NCBI GenBank assembly: GCA_001839685.1
Contig: MLAK01001215.1
Span: forward strand, 6,676-70,675
Direction of reading: 5' to 3'
Source of the DNA: Tritrichomonas foetus
Taxonomy: Eukaryota > Parabasalia > Tritrichomonadida > Tritrichomonadidae
Length of the DNA: 64,000 nt
Positions 40,801 through 52,150 of this stretch are shown one piece after another. The position numbers were made by a program, and so were the translations under genes. Below the pieces are notes generated by a model that was not told the DNA's origin, did not search any database, and saw only the letters and a list, made by a program, of their open reading frames with translations. The stretch's first letter is position 1, and every line of letters begins with the position of its first letter.

Positions 40801-42524
40801 AATGCTGGATAGGCATGAAGACCCATTTGATTAGTAACATCAGTATTGACTGCAATTCCACGTTGAAGTACTCTGATTTTTTCTTGCCAAGCAACATATT
40901 GTTGTATATCGCCCATAATTTCATTAAGAAAGCGTGCATATCCTCTTGCAACAAATCTATTGTTAGGATAAAGTGATATTAAGTGAGAAAATTCATTATG
41001 TGTCTTATTCACGGAATTATAAGCATTGTTAATTGAATATTCCAAATCATTGATATTTCCCTGGATAACAAGATCCCAAATATTTCTAAGCCTTCGCTTT
41101 GTTGATGTATTTTCTTTTTGAACATGAGCAATTTTTCTTTTAAGATCGTTCGATAAAGAATTTTCTCTTTGCATTTGAATTTGATTTGCTTGGATCACTG
41201 TATTTTTCGCAAGTGATCCAGCTAATTTTTTGGCAACGATATTTCGAACAATATATGATAACAAATTAGTTTCTTCTGGATAAATAGCGGTAAATTTAGC
41301 AAAAAGTGGCCAAATATAAACATTCTCAGGAAAATGATCAGCTGCATAGTTGAATAGTTGCCACTCAATGCAAACAGGATGTGCGTTTGACATTCCTGTG
41401 CACAAAAGCTGAACCATTTTTGTTGGACTGGTAATGGCTGATGCATTTTCTATATTATCAATGAATTCATCTAATGTTACTAATTGATTCAATTCTATTT
41501 TCTTCAGTGTAAAGTGTGCAATTATATACGAAACAATGATTAATGCAATAAATACAAAAATTTGTGGTTGTGAAGCATGTTTTCCAAGAATTAAATAAAT
41601 TGCAACCATGAACAAATGGAGACCTCCAGAAAGTGAGGCAGAAAAGATTAATCTATTATGATAGTTTTTGATGAAAGAACCAGGCATAAAAATTGCCAGC
41701 AATAAAGATAGGTTCAAAAGTGCAGCAATGATGGTAAGAACTATTTTTGGAATTTGAGATAAATGTGCAGCAATACCAGTGATTAATGTAATAAAGTATG
41801 AGACTGTTGTTAAATATACTCCTGCATTATTTAATACAGAAATAAAAGACATCGGGCGAAAAGTGATTGAAATTGAAGTCACATTTTTGTAAAACCAAAA
41901 AGAAACCGCAAAAAGAGCAATAACAAGTAAAATCACAAATATTTCAAGTCCAATGTGATATTGTGTTTTTCTATTCATAATTAAATAACTTATTTCTTCT
42001 CCACACATTTCTAAAGCCATTGGCTGAATCAAAAACATAATTGAGGAAATGAATAGTGATAGAAGGGGAGGAACTGCTTTTGGCAACTTGGCTGTTTTCT
42101 TATAAACAAAGGCTGCTGAAATAATACCAATATAAAATACTAGCATTATAGCAACATATATAATTTCCACAATTAGTCCATTATCGTGTCTGTATTTTGG
42201 CGGACAAAAATGAAAAATGATTGAAATTATTCCAACTGCGGTTTTCGCGACTGAATTATTTTCCCAGAAATTATCGTATCCTGCTGCCAAGGCTGGCCCA
42301 ATTAATTGAATGAACCGCCAAACAGTAATAACTTCATGAAGCGCGTAATAGAATGGCACTGATGTGTCCATGTAAGACATTAGCTGAAATAATCGATTTC
42401 TGGCGACTTTTATAGTGCTTTGTTCCACCAGGCCGTTGTATTTCGTTGACGAGGAGAAATCCGAGAAAAACGAATTAGTTGAAGATTGAATTGTTGACTG
42501 AGATAATTTAGTTTCTTGGATCAT
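37815..42524 (-). CDS. Receptor-type PAS/nucleotidyl cyclase, frame interrupted by one TGA
   Basis: This is a multi-span cyclase of the large trichomonad family, expected to make cAMP or cGMP at the membrane. From ATG 42524: about eight membrane spans (residues ~85-350), a cytosolic helical region (~360-630), then further spans (~640-670, ~865-890, ~950-980, ~995-1015) around an extracellular loop. After RTDDFVFVEL the frame meets TGA (39120-39122), then continues in the same frame as ILACNLYDTLFYPMFDG, a last span (PVIILLFLGLILTVIIIIQ), a PAS domain (VVQNLPDAIIIANQQYQVVT) and the class III catalytic domain. The catalytic part has both metal Asp sites (TFMDIVEFTPW; CIGDCYMAAGG) and GVNTGGPLVAGVIG. 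In NMAQQME the Asn is kept but the usual Arg is Gln. Stop TAA at 37815. The TGA would remove the whole catalytic part. Confidence 0.8.
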
Positions 42525-43218
42525 TTTATTTTATTCACGAAAATTTACATTCTCAATATTTCAATGCGCCTTTAATTTTTCATTGGAATACATTTTCTTT
42601 CAATTCAAATTAATGAATCACCTAATTCAAATTGTCGAGAATCACACTTTTGAAAAAAAAAATTGAAAAAAATGATACCGAATTTTATACAAAAAGTTAA
42701 CGATTTTCTGAAAAGAAATCCTGAACCATATCGTCCTCGCTTTAAAAATATTGGCAAGAAATACTCCTATTAAGCCGAAAAAATGTTCATTCAATATTGT
42801 TCACATAATAGCTATTTAGAATAGTTAGCTAACTCTGTTGTGAGGAATCATTAATATGAGCGAATCACTGAATTCTCAGTGTTCACCAAACCTTGTGTAA
42901 AATCAGACTTCTTACTCTAGATATATTTAATTTTCGTGCGAATGATCTATTTAAAAGAGATTGTTGGATGATCACGAAAAAATTATGCCAAATGCTCAGT
43001 TTTTATAATCGTATTGCATTTTAAAAGTGAGAATATAGTAATAATAAATAATGCCAGACATATTTTGATCAGAAAATCAATTTTTATCAAAGTCAAAAAT
43101 CAATTCTAATTTGACCTTTCTCTGAAAAAGTCGAAATTATAAACGAGACTCGACCACATCCTTAAGATATTTAAAAAATTAGAAACAAAATGAATTAATG
43201 AAGACATAATATATACAT
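42525..43218. other. Intergenic, ~690 bp
   Basis: Upstream region of the cyclase gene (a TTAACGATTTT element near 42700) and 3' flank of CTF8. I see no gene. Confidence 0.5.
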
Positions 43219-43521
43219 TTATTCTGGAAATATGATCGTCGGTCTTTCTGAAAAAACAATCTTTTGCCTGATTACTGCAATAATGGAAGTCCCTTCTGTT
43301 GTTCCTTTTTTCATGACGGCAAGCGGTTTCTTAAGCTTGTGTAGTTTTCCTCTGAGTTCGTGGTTTCCGATAATTAAAGTTGCATGGTCACCATTCATTT
43401 TTAATGGGCCAAAAGACTGATTTTCGAAATCGTCGCCTGATTTTAGAACAATTCGTCCTTGTAATTCAATTACTGCTAGTTCTTTTGGGTCGCTGTTAAT
43501 CGGAAGGATTGGAATTCGCAT
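43219..43521 (-). CDS. CTF8: CTF8, subunit of the Ctf18 clamp loader
   Basis: Ctf8 joins Dcc1 and Ctf18 in an alternative RFC complex that loads PCNA and supports sister-chromatid cohesion. The 100-residue protein shows the family's core in order: ELAVIELQGRIV, FGPLKMNGDHATLIIGNHEL (the family's G-x-L...I-G-x-H-x-L), RGKLHKLKKPLAVMKK (G-K...L-x-K-P-x-A-V) and a closing beta strand KIVFSERPTIIF. The frame extends to a TTG at 43566; the first ATG is 43521 and fits the family's short N-terminus. TAA stop. Small size is normal for this subunit. Confidence 0.85.
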   Translation of the reverse strand: MRIPILPINSDPKELAVIELQGRIVLKSGDDFENQSFGPLKMNGDHATLIIGNHELRGKLHKLKKPLAVMKKGTTEGTSIIAVIRQKIVFSERPTIIFPE

Positions 43522-44099
43522 TGTGTTGATTTCGCGAATTACGTTTATTAATTTCTCTCCTTTCAATTTTTGAGTGCTTGTTTATGGTTAGGGTCTAATT
43601 TAAGGTTAAATTCGGGTAAATGAAGATCCTTCCTAAAAATTGAATTGGTTTCATCGAAACTTGGAAACAATTGATTAAGCACAAGAAGATGAATCAGATG
43701 AAGATGACGCAAAAAAAAATATCATACAATGAGATTCCCGATAATATTTCTTCAGTATTCATCATCGGAATATCCATGTGAAATCTTTAAATCAATTTTG
43801 GATGTTTATTCAATTAAACATCTACTTTTGAGCCCTCTGAATGGCCAATTTCCTTTTGATGTAGAAAACACTTTTAGTTGATTCTTTTTTCAGAATACAT
43901 TTCAATCAGCAAAGATTGAAAGGTTTCACTTATTGTTGTGTCACACAAAATGAAATAAATAAGCCAACAAAATTGAAAGTATAAATAGTCATATTTGGTG
44001 ATAGTAATCTATTAATATAATTATGCTTGTTTTCTCAATGGTCGACTTTGGCATACGTTCTGAATAAATTTGTGAATGTGCAAAAATCTACTTTTTTTG
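43522..44099. other. Intergenic, ~580 bp
   Basis: Upstream region of CTF8 and 3' flank of the next minus-strand gene. No ORF of note and no repeat seen. Confidence 0.5.
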
Positions 44100-44513
44100 T
44101 CAGTGGATGAATTCTGGGTCATCAAGAACTTCATTTTCGGCTTTCGTTTGTTGTGAAAGTGGTCTTGCTTTTTCTTCTGGAAATGGATTAGGAAGATTCT
44201 TTGTTTCAAAGTTGTGAATGAAACTTGGTGCTGCTGATTTATCACATAAATTTTCCGTGATGCTGATGGATATGATTTGTGCGTACTTTACATCATCTGG
44301 TGTTCCTATTTTTCCATATGGAGCCCCTTCTTCTAGCTCTTTGACTATCTCTGGCGTAATTTTGCTGGTCGTTATTAATCTCAAATTATTATTAAAAATC
44401 GAAGATTTCGTGGTTGTCGTGTCGTAGTCAATTCTTATTTGTTCAGCATTTTCGCCTTCTACCCACTCTGTTGTTTCATCATCGACCAATGGAAGGATTT
44501 GCTTGGATTTCAT
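44100..44513 (-). CDS. Hypothetical acidic protein (137 aa)
   Basis: I do not recognise this protein. It is acidic and probably largely disordered, with one more ordered stretch (FNNNLRLITTSKITPEIVKE, then PYGKIGTPDDVKYAQIISIS) and a Pro/Glu-rich C-terminus. No signal peptide or membrane span. A minus-strand ATTAAACGTA element (44541-44550) lies ~30 bp upstream of the ATG, as with several other genes here. Clear ATG and stop. Confidence 0.6.
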   Translation of the reverse strand: MKSKQILPLVDDETTEWVEGENAEQIRIDYDTTTTKSSIFNNNLRLITTSKITPEIVKELEEGAPYGKIGTPDDVKYAQIISISITENLCDKSAAPSFIHNFETKNLPNPFPEEKARPLSQQTKAENEVLDDPEFIH

Positions 44514-44741
44514 AAGACCGAATATACTCTTAAAAATGAGTACGTTTAATAATTATTAATTCAGTATATAAATGGTCCAATAACTGATGACTTGACTAAT
44601 AAATGATTATTCTATATATCTTTATTTTGACATCAAACAGAAAAATAGCAAAAGTAAGGTGAGTATTATAATAAGTTTAATGCAAACATAAATAAATTTA
44701 ATATAGAATATTATAATAAGGTAACAAATAGGGACATATAA

Positions 44742-47700
44742 TCATTCAACTCGTGGTGATGTGAAATTTGTTGGTGGGTTAGTTGTACAGTATTGGCAAA
44801 GCCATTCAGCCAGTTGAGGAGATTTTTCATTAATACCATATTGAGTATTAAAGAAATGAGAAATTGTTGTTGCGTTTGACATTTCAACAGCATCCATTTT
44901 GACTTCAGTTGGCCATCTATTTCTTTGTTCTACTAAAAATGATATAATTCTGTTAGATTTATTGAAAATTGATTCTGCTTTATGAAGAGTCAATTTCCAT
45001 TTAATTTCTGCATTTTTCATTGCTAATTGTGCTTGATTCTTTAATAATGATACATTTTGTGTTACTTCTGGTGAAGCTGCTTTGGATTTTGCCTGTCTGC
45101 TTCGTTTTCTTTTTGCATCGGGAGTTTCCTGTGGTTCACACTGTGGTGGTGCTTCACATTGAGCGTCTGAACTCTCCATTCTTGTTGCTTCTTCTAATTC
45201 TAAACCAACTTCAGACATTTCATTACTAACACTTCTTAAATCATTTTGTTGAGCTGCAATCATAAGTGGTGTGAGTTTAATGGAATCATTTGGTATGGAA
45301 GTTGATCCTCCTTTACTCGTGGGTGGTTTCTTTTTGGCTGCTTCATCAAGGTCGACAATAACACCAATAAAAAAGTATAAAGAACCTTTCAAATTAGCTG
45401 AGCGTTGACCTCTTCTTCCAGAAGCAGTCGTACTAGTACGTGAAGATCGTGAAAATGATGTTCTAGAAATTGCTGTTGAAGATCGATTGGCAATAGTAAC
45501 ATTTTCACTTGTCATTCCATCGCCTAATTTGAAGATTTTTGAATCAACTTGATACCATTGGCCAACAACTTGACCAGCATCGAGTGTTAATTGTTCAGAG
45601 GCTTGTTGAAGTGATTTAAATGATGTGCACTGTTCTTCAAAGCATTTAAAGTATAAAAGAGTTCTCATTTCATATATTTCGGTATCAAAGAATGGAAGAT
45701 CAAGGCTACAAACATGAGAATAATATGCTGCAGCAATTCCACGAAGTTTTTGGTCTTTATGATCATTAAGAAGCAAAAATGGACATGAACCAGATGGTGG
45801 CGCATCAGGGCTTTGAGCAATAAGGGATTGGATAAATCGTCGAGATGATCGAACAGCAGAAGCTACAGATAATATAGCCAATGATTGTTCAAGTCTCTTT
45901 CCATTTTCATTTGAAGAAACTCCTGCAAGTACTGCAAAATCAAGAATACTTTGTTGACTTTCGGGGTGAACAACACAATCAGGTGCTTGTGCAAACATTG
46001 TATGAAGCAGGAGAGTTAATTTTTCAATAAAATCAGGAGAAATATTTACTCCACTTGAAAGAGGATTAATATCATGATTCCAATATTGAATTAAGGTTGG
46101 GTTTTTGGCTAAGAATGATTGCATTTGAATTCGAGAACATGTTGCATTTAAGAGAAATGCTAATCCATGTGCAATGTATGGACACTTATTTGTCAGAAGA
46201 TTCTGTGCATCAGCCAAAAGTTCAATTGGATTTGCAAGTCCGTTAAAGCAAGAATTGACTTCTGCTTGTAAGTGTTTAATACGAACAAGTAAATGAGTGT
46301 CTCTTATGAAATATGAACGTCCTTCATTCATTCCTAATTGTTCAGTGAAAAATGAATAAGTCGACTTATATAATTGAGTGATTAACTCAACAGGTTTGAT
46401 AATATTTTTGTCTTTTTGATTAAGTTTCAATTGAATACTTTCATATAATTGTGGATTGAAGCAGAAAAGACTTACAAGTTGGGCTACAGATAATACATAT
46501 TCACGATGAAATGCCGTGATCGGTGGATGAAGAGCGATTTGAGTGAGGAGTTGAGTTGCACCTTCGTAATCTGCTTTATGAATCAAAAGAAGGCATTTCA
46601 TGTAAGGGGATGCAACTTTTTGAGCATCTTGATAATCATGTAAATTATATGATGCATTAGCAATAATTTGAGTTGCAGTTGAAACAAGTCCACTTGCTAA
46701 GAGCATTGGTCTATCAATATATGGAATATTCATAGTTGGAGGTGTTGGATTAGATTTTATTATTGTTTGTGCAACTCGTATTGCATCTTCCCAACGCCAC
46801 TGTCCCATGTAAATCATTGCCTTTTCAAGTTGCAATTCTAGTTTAATTAAGGCTTGTTCTGGTTTTAATTCTTTTGAAAGAACATCAGATAAGAGCATAT
46901 CTGCATTTCTTAATGATCCATCAAAAGAATCAACAGTTGGTGATAATTGTGCATTTTGAGATGTTTCGAAATCTTTTTTGCCATGATGCTGTCTCCCCCT
47001 ATGCTTTCCTCTAGCATTTCCATCTTTTTGTTTACTATTTGTGGAGTCAGATGCAGTACTTCCGGATGGATCGGACACTAATGCAATATTCTGTAAAATT
47101 CGTGATACACAAATTACATAATGACACATAATTGATGAACCATAATTTTGCATAATTTGTGTTAGATGAGCTGGTGTTGCAATTGTACGAGCTGCTTCTA
47201 AATTTGTTGGTGAATTAGGAGGTTCGGATACTTCAAATATAATTTTCTTTGCACTTGCTGGATATAATGAAGATTCTTTGGTTATTCTTGGTTCACCATA
47301 ATTTGTAATAATATCATTGATAATCTTTATTGCTGGCTGAAGTATTCCAAATTGGGTGCATGCCATAATAGTAAATAAACGAGCACGAGCTAAACCTCTT
47401 TTCTCTCTTACTATAAATCGGTAGAAATGTCTTGCAAAAGAAAGTGGTTTAAACATTTCAAAGTACATTTCATATGATAATAAAGATGAAATAAGATTTG
47501 ATATGGCTATTGACATATATAATGCAGGGGCTGGTTCAAGTAGCGGCATATGTGGATCATATTCGCTGAATATATCAACACCTTGAATAATTTCCGATGG
47601 TTCAAAATCTGCAAAATCAATTTGCTTCTGAGGGTGAGAAGGAGTTGCAGAAAATATAGCAGATATTGAAAATGCAGCCAGTCTGGATAATTGCATCGCG

Positions 47701-50700
47701 TGAACTCTATCGGAATAAAGAGAAATAAGCGATGAAATCACAAATATTGACATACAACCAGACCATGAGTGTTTTTGATAAAAGCTGGCTTCAGTTTCCC
47801 CTTTTAATATTTGGTCAACCTTTTCATGTGCTCTCACAAGGCGGAAATGACATTCTAAAGCTTCACAAAGCTTTGTTGTTGCTAAAGCAGTTTCATTTCT
47901 GTCAAACAATATAAATGCCAATTTAGAAAGTAAACAAACACTCATAGAAAGTTTTTGTTTATGTTGAAGGGCAACTGCAATTTCACTAATTCCTTTTATT
48001 AATGCTTCATTACTATTGTTAGCAGGTTCATTCGGATATAAATGAGATCTAATTGCTCTTTGATAAATAGTATCCGCTTCATAAAATTGATTTTCGGCAG
48101 GATCACGTTGTTGAAGGCTTGATTGAACACTATGAAGTTCTGGAGGAATATCTTCTGGATTTGATAAAATCCATAAATGCTGTCCAGAAAGTTGACAGAA
48201 TTTACAAGCGACTTGAAGATTAATCCTGATATTATTAATTTGATTATCATTCATCATGAAGATCAAAACATCACGTAGCAGATCTTGGGAATATGTTTCT
48301 TGGAGAGGGAGATTGTAAATGAGAACTTGACATATTGAAGAAGCAAGTGGGGACAAAATATTAAATGATGAAGTTCCTGGAGAAATTGTAGATATGTATA
48401 CGTGAAAGAATGTTGCTGCTGATTTGATAATAATATCATCATTTGACCTAGCCCCAATTACTATCGCCCTACGCAATGCAGAAATAACTGCTGCAGATTG
48501 ATTGTTTTGTGCTGGATCCTCTTCACCAGGAGTTGCACGTTTTGGATTAGAATGCTTTGAAGCTCTTCCTTTGTTTTGTTGAATTGTTTTATCTTTTCTT
48601 CCCGTTCTTGATGTTTCTTGTGTTGTAGCATTAATCAACTGTTGATCTTGCTCAATAAGACACATTGCTAAAAGGAGATTAAGAGCAGCTCTATATTTAT
48701 TAACTGCATCAAATTTAGCAATATTTGCTCTTCTGTGCTGATATTTATTCCAAACAGAGATAATTTTAGTTGCTGCTATTGTTTCTGTTGCATCTTCAGT
48801 TGATTGTTTTATCATTTCATTCTTTTTGCCTCTTATTGGGAGTCGTCTCTTTGGTGTTGGTTTATTATTTGCAGCTCTAGAGTTTGCCTTCTTAGTCGGC
48901 TGCTTTTCATCATTTTCATGAAGCGTTGATTTAATATAATCAAGCGCTGCATTACACCACTCGACTCCTTTTGAGCATAAACCAGCATTGTGAGCTGCTG
49001 ATACTAGAAAAACTGCTGCTGCAGGAAATTGTGGATCTAATTTAAATTTATTGAAAAGTTCGTCATAACTTTTTTCTGGTGATGTTCTAAACATTTCTGC
49101 TGCACAGAGTGGTAAAGTAGTATCATTAACATTGGCCTCAAGTAATTGATTTTTGGATGCAAACATCATAAATGCAGATCTCGAGAGATTTGGAGGAAGT
49201 TCAACAACCATCTTCATAATATATGATGATAGTTGTTTTTCTTGATACAATTGAACCAATATATTTTCAAAAGCGTAAGCACATTGAGCTGAAAGATTTT
49301 GGTGAAGCTCAGTTTTGGCTGTATTTTTGTTGTGTTTCAATGTATCGATGATATATAATAATGGATGAAATACCCATTGCGTATGGTATATATTAACCAG
49401 TAATGGTTGAAGGATAGCAAACATTTCATGACATATTTGCAACGTTAAATCATGGTTATGCAAAATTTGTGACAGAACTACTGCGATTCTTTGGAAAGAA
49501 GTCGCATAAATTGGCTTGGCAGCAAATAATCTAGCTGCCATCATTAATGCAGAAGAAAAGGCTCTAAGTAATGGTGCAGGCTCAGAAAATGTCGTTGTTT
49601 TAAGCATGAATTTATTAAATGGATTTGTTTGTTGATAAAATGCATGATCTTCATTAACTTTCACTATATCAACAAATCTATTCAGTAAAAAGGATAATGC
49701 AACATCAAATGTTCCCATATCTTTTAATCGGTATGATGCTGATGCTAAATAGCAATAAGCCAATTCAGTTGAGAGATCATGACAAGTTGTAACAGAAAAT
49801 GGTTCAGTAATATTATCAATTAATTCATTGAGAGAATCAAAAGCACCAAATCCAAATGAATACAAAGTGTTTGGCTTCAGTTTTGTAACAATGAATGGAT
49901 CAATTACATCTTGCTTTATACCAGTTCCACTTAATGCTACATTTGATAATGTTAATCCACTTGAACCAACTGTTTCTTTACCATATATTGCGACTTTCTT
50001 TGCTCCTGGTGTTGAATATGGATAGAGAAAACCAATTTCAGTCCTATTAACGTATAAAACTGGAGAATTTAAAGGTAATTTCTTCGCTTCAAGTTCTGTA
50101 AGATTTTGTCTTGCCTTTTCAAGTAAAGATGCTGCTCTTGATGGACGGAAAAAGGCCATTTGAGTATATAAAAGCGCTTTTGCTGCATTATTATTTTTGA
50201 AGTGATCCATGAGTTCCTGCTCAGTAGCTGTTGAATGAGATGGAGGTTTAAATTGTCTATTTAACAAATTATCAAAATGCTCCTTTTGTTTGATAGAAAA
50301 CTTTCCATATAATTTCATGGCCTTTATACGTTCAGCTTTAGTATTTTCTATATCTTTTGCATATTGAATTTTAGCGGCTTCTGTATCGACTTTGAGACCA
50401 TGTTTTAGTTTTGATTTTATCCATATAGTCAGTAGATCAGTATGAAGACATTCAAGCCATTTTTCAAAAAGTAAATATCCCTGGTCAAGTGGTTTATTTG
50501 GTATTTTTGTTGAAGACGGAATAACACGTGTGAATTTCCTAATTGTAAATATATCACGATATTCTTCCATTACTTTCAATGCAGATTGTGCAGAAATTGC
50601 AGCTTCTTCATTCATGTTCTGCTCATCAAGATACCAGCAATAGTGCAATGCAACCATTGCTGTTTGCATTGGGCATGGTGCTGGTGAAAGAAACATAACA

Positions 50701-51782
50701 TGAAGAACACCTTTCAAAACAGACGGAGTATCAATATTATTAGCGCAGAATCTTTTCCATATTTTTAAAGCTATTTCATTAAAAAATTGGAAGTCAGTTG
50801 ATATTGTTTCTTGTGGTAATTTTTCCATAATATTTGATGTTTCCAACCAATCCTCTGTAGAAATAGCAGTTGCCAATTGAACAATTAAATCATCTGGAAG
50901 TGCAGCAGCAAGAGCTTCATGTCCTTCGAGTGCATTTCCAGCTTTCAAGAAAGAAAAAATTAATCTATGTAATAAAGAAGGAGCTAATTGGCATTCTGGA
51001 TTAGTCCATGCTTGTGCAGCTTGTCCATATTTGTTTAGATAATCGTTTTTGGAAAGAGGCGAATTAAAAGCATTAGCAATAAGATTAATTGTATGTGGTG
51101 GAGGTGGTTGAATGACTTGAGGAGTTGGTTCTTCTTTAACAGGTCTTGCTGGTTTCCTTTTTTGCTTATTTGCAGAGCCGACTCGTTCAAAAACAATTTC
51201 TTCATTAACATTAAAATGAACTGCCATTAATTCTATCGTTGTTGCAGCTGTCTGAAAAATATCTGAGAGTTTGCATTTCGTTCCATCGCATAGTTTTATA
51301 GTTTCGGCCAGCCCATTGACATTGCATTCTTCCAGTTGTTTCAATTGATTAATATCATTTTTAAATGTATGTACAAATTGATCTGCATCTTTATCCCTTG
51401 GGTCTTCAGTGTTTGCAAATGCTGAACATACAATTGTAAATACCTGAAGCCGAAACGGAATAAATCGAGATGTGCAAAATATTAAAATCGAGGAAAGCGT
51501 ATTATTTAACAAAAGCAAAAACTCTAAAACATGATCTGAATATCCCGCAAAAATAATTCTTTCACATATTGGAAGTATTGAAATCACAATATTATAAATA
51601 ACCCAGTAATTTGATGGATTTGACGCAGTTTCGTTGATTAAATCTTCGATATTATTTAATTGTAATTTTATGCGTTCAAACGAGTCGCTGAAAACGAGAT
51701 TTGGATCATATTGAAAGATTGAATTAATGGTCGACATTATGTCTGATAAGCTCTTAAGCTCAGCCTCCGGGGTTCGACTCAT
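44742..51782 (-). CDS. CFAP54: CFAP54, central-apparatus C1d protein (2346 aa)
   Basis: CFAP54 is a large scaffold of the C1d projection of the axonemal central pair and is needed for normal beating. The protein is mainly helical-repeat. The diagnostic part is the segment around residues ~575-690: PVLYVNRTEIGFLYPYST (beta strands), ALSGTGIKQDV, FIVTKLKPNTLYSFGFGAFD and ELIDNITEPFSVTT, followed by STELAYCYLASASYRL. This corresponds to the fibronectin-like GTG...GL.PNE.YVFAVAAYD region of CFAP54. The C-terminus keeps WYQVDS and a strand YFFIGVIVDLD, as in the family. Basic/Ser-rich insertions (about 990-1040 and 1640-1680) look disordered. ATG 51782; stop is TGA, and the extension after it is clearly non-coding. 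AAACGTAC lies ~12 bp upstream of the start. Confidence 0.8.
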   Translation of the reverse strand: MSRTPEAELKSLSDIMSTINSIFQYDPNLVFSDSFERIKLQLNNIEDLINETASNPSNYWVIYNIVISILPICERIIFAGYSDHVLEFLLLLNNTLSSILIFCTSRFIPFRLQVFTIVCSAFANTEDPRDKDADQFVHTFKNDINQLKQLEECNVNGLAETIKLCDGTKCKLSDIFQTAATTIELMAVHFNVNEEIVFERVGSANKQKRKPARPVKEEPTPQVIQPPPPHTINLIANAFNSPLSKNDYLNKYGQAAQAWTNPECQLAPSLLHRLIFSFLKAGNALEGHEALAAALPDDLIVQLATAISTEDWLETSNIMEKLPQETISTDFQFFNEIALKIWKRFCANNIDTPSVLKGVLHVMFLSPAPCPMQTAMVALHYCWYLDEQNMNEEAAISAQSALKVMEEYRDIFTIRKFTRVIPSSTKIPNKPLDQGYLLFEKWLECLHTDLLTIWIKSKLKHGLKVDTEAAKIQYAKDIENTKAERIKAMKLYGKFSIKQKEHFDNLLNRQFKPPSHSTATEQELMDHFKNNNAAKALLYTQMAFFRPSRAASLLEKARQNLTELEAKKLPLNSPVLYVNRTEIGFLYPYSTPGAKKVAIYGKETVGSSGLTLSNVALSGTGIKQDVIDPFIVTKLKPNTLYSFGFGAFDSLNELIDNITEPFSVTTCHDLSTELAYCYLASASYRLKDMGTFDVALSFLLNRFVDIVKVNEDHAFYQQTNPFNKFMLKTTTFSEPAPLLRAFSSALMMAARLFAAKPIYATSFQRIAVVLSQILHNHDLTLQICHEMFAILQPLLVNIYHTQWVFHPLLYIIDTLKHNKNTAKTELHQNLSAQCAYAFENILVQLYQEKQLSSYIMKMVVELPPNLSRSAFMMFASKNQLLEANVNDTTLPLCAAEMFRTSPEKSYDELFNKFKLDPQFPAAAVFLVSAAHNAGLCSKGVEWCNAALDYIKSTLHENDEKQPTKKANSRAANNKPTPKRRLPIRGKKNEMIKQSTEDATETIAATKIISVWNKYQHRRANIAKFDAVNKYRAALNLLLAMCLIEQDQQLINATTQETSRTGRKDKTIQQNKGRASKHSNPKRATPGEEDPAQNNQSAAVISALRRAIVIGARSNDDIIIKSAATFFHVYISTISPGTSSFNILSPLASSICQVLIYNLPLQETYSQDLLRDVLIFMMNDNQINNIRINLQVACKFCQLSGQHLWILSNPEDIPPELHSVQSSLQQRDPAENQFYEADTIYQRAIRSHLYPNEPANNSNEALIKGISEIAVALQHKQKLSMSVCLLSKLAFILFDRNETALATTKLCEALECHFRLVRAHEKVDQILKGETEASFYQKHSWSGCMSIFVISSLISLYSDRVHAMQLSRLAAFSISAIFSATPSHPQKQIDFADFEPSEIIQGVDIFSEYDPHMPLLEPAPALYMSIAISNLISSLLSYEMYFEMFKPLSFARHFYRFIVREKRGLARARLFTIMACTQFGILQPAIKIINDIITNYGEPRITKESSLYPASAKKIIFEVSEPPNSPTNLEAARTIATPAHLTQIMQNYGSSIMCHYVICVSRILQNIALVSDPSGSTASDSTNSKQKDGNARGKHRGRQHHGKKDFETSQNAQLSPTVDSFDGSLRNADMLLSDVLSKELKPEQALIKLELQLEKAMIYMGQWRWEDAIRVAQTIIKSNPTPPTMNIPYIDRPMLLASGLVSTATQIIANASYNLHDYQDAQKVASPYMKCLLLIHKADYEGATQLLTQIALHPPITAFHREYVLSVAQLVSLFCFNPQLYESIQLKLNQKDKNIIKPVELITQLYKSTYSFFTEQLGMNEGRSYFIRDTHLLVRIKHLQAEVNSCFNGLANPIELLADAQNLLTNKCPYIAHGLAFLLNATCSRIQMQSFLAKNPTLIQYWNHDINPLSSGVNISPDFIEKLTLLLHTMFAQAPDCVVHPESQQSILDFAVLAGVSSNENGKRLEQSLAILSVASAVRSSRRFIQSLIAQSPDAPPSGSCPFLLLNDHKDQKLRGIAAAYYSHVCSLDLPFFDTEIYEMRTLLYFKCFEEQCTSFKSLQQASEQLTLDAGQVVGQWYQVDSKIFKLGDGMTSENVTIANRSSTAISRTSFSRSSRTSTTASGRRGQRSANLKGSLYFFIGVIVDLDEAAKKKPPTSKGGSTSIPNDSIKLTPLMIAAQQNDLRSVSNEMSEVGLELEEATRMESSDAQCEAPPQCEPQETPDAKRKRSRQAKSKAASPEVTQNVSLLKNQAQLAMKNAEIKWKLTLHKAESIFNKSNRIISFLVEQRNRWPTEVKMDAVEMSNATTISHFFNTQYGINEKSPQLAEWLCQYCTTNPPTNFTSPRVE

Positions 51783-52150
51783 TGTAATTAAAAAACGTAC
51801 TTAATTTAAATTTGATGTGCGTTTATTAATTCGAAAATCCTGAATCACTTTCCAAAGACTTTAGCAAGAAAGAAGACATTAATCTTTTATCAACAATCGC
51901 CTTTACCCTTTCCCAAATCCTATTCACAGATGTCCACAATTATTCTCACTCCAATTGAAAATATTGAAAATATCTTTGAATATTTGATATTTTACGAAAA
52001 GCTATCCATCAAAAATGTCGCTTAGTATTAATGATCAGTGAAATTTATCTTAAAACCAACAAAACAATAAAGGAATATTCTCTTCAAATATTTGATTAGC
52101 TTTGAAATTCATTACTTTTCAAAAAAACAAAACAAGAAGTAAGAATGACA
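51783..52150. other. Intergenic, upstream region of CFAP54
   Basis: It holds AAACGTAC at 51793-51800 next to the CFAP54 start. Otherwise A+T-rich, with no gene, up to the tandem repeat and N gap. Confidence 0.5.

Noticed and set aside
36874..42524. Reassignment of TGA to an amino acid
   Set aside because: TGA breaks the cyclase and EF-hand genes, but it also ends CFAP54, the TBC1D31-like and SYCP2-like genes, and the sequence after TGA in CFAP54 is clearly non-coding.
51760..51782. GGTTCGACTC string resembling a tRNA T-loop
   Set aside because: It is the first codons of CFAP54, and no acceptor or anticodon stem can be built around it.
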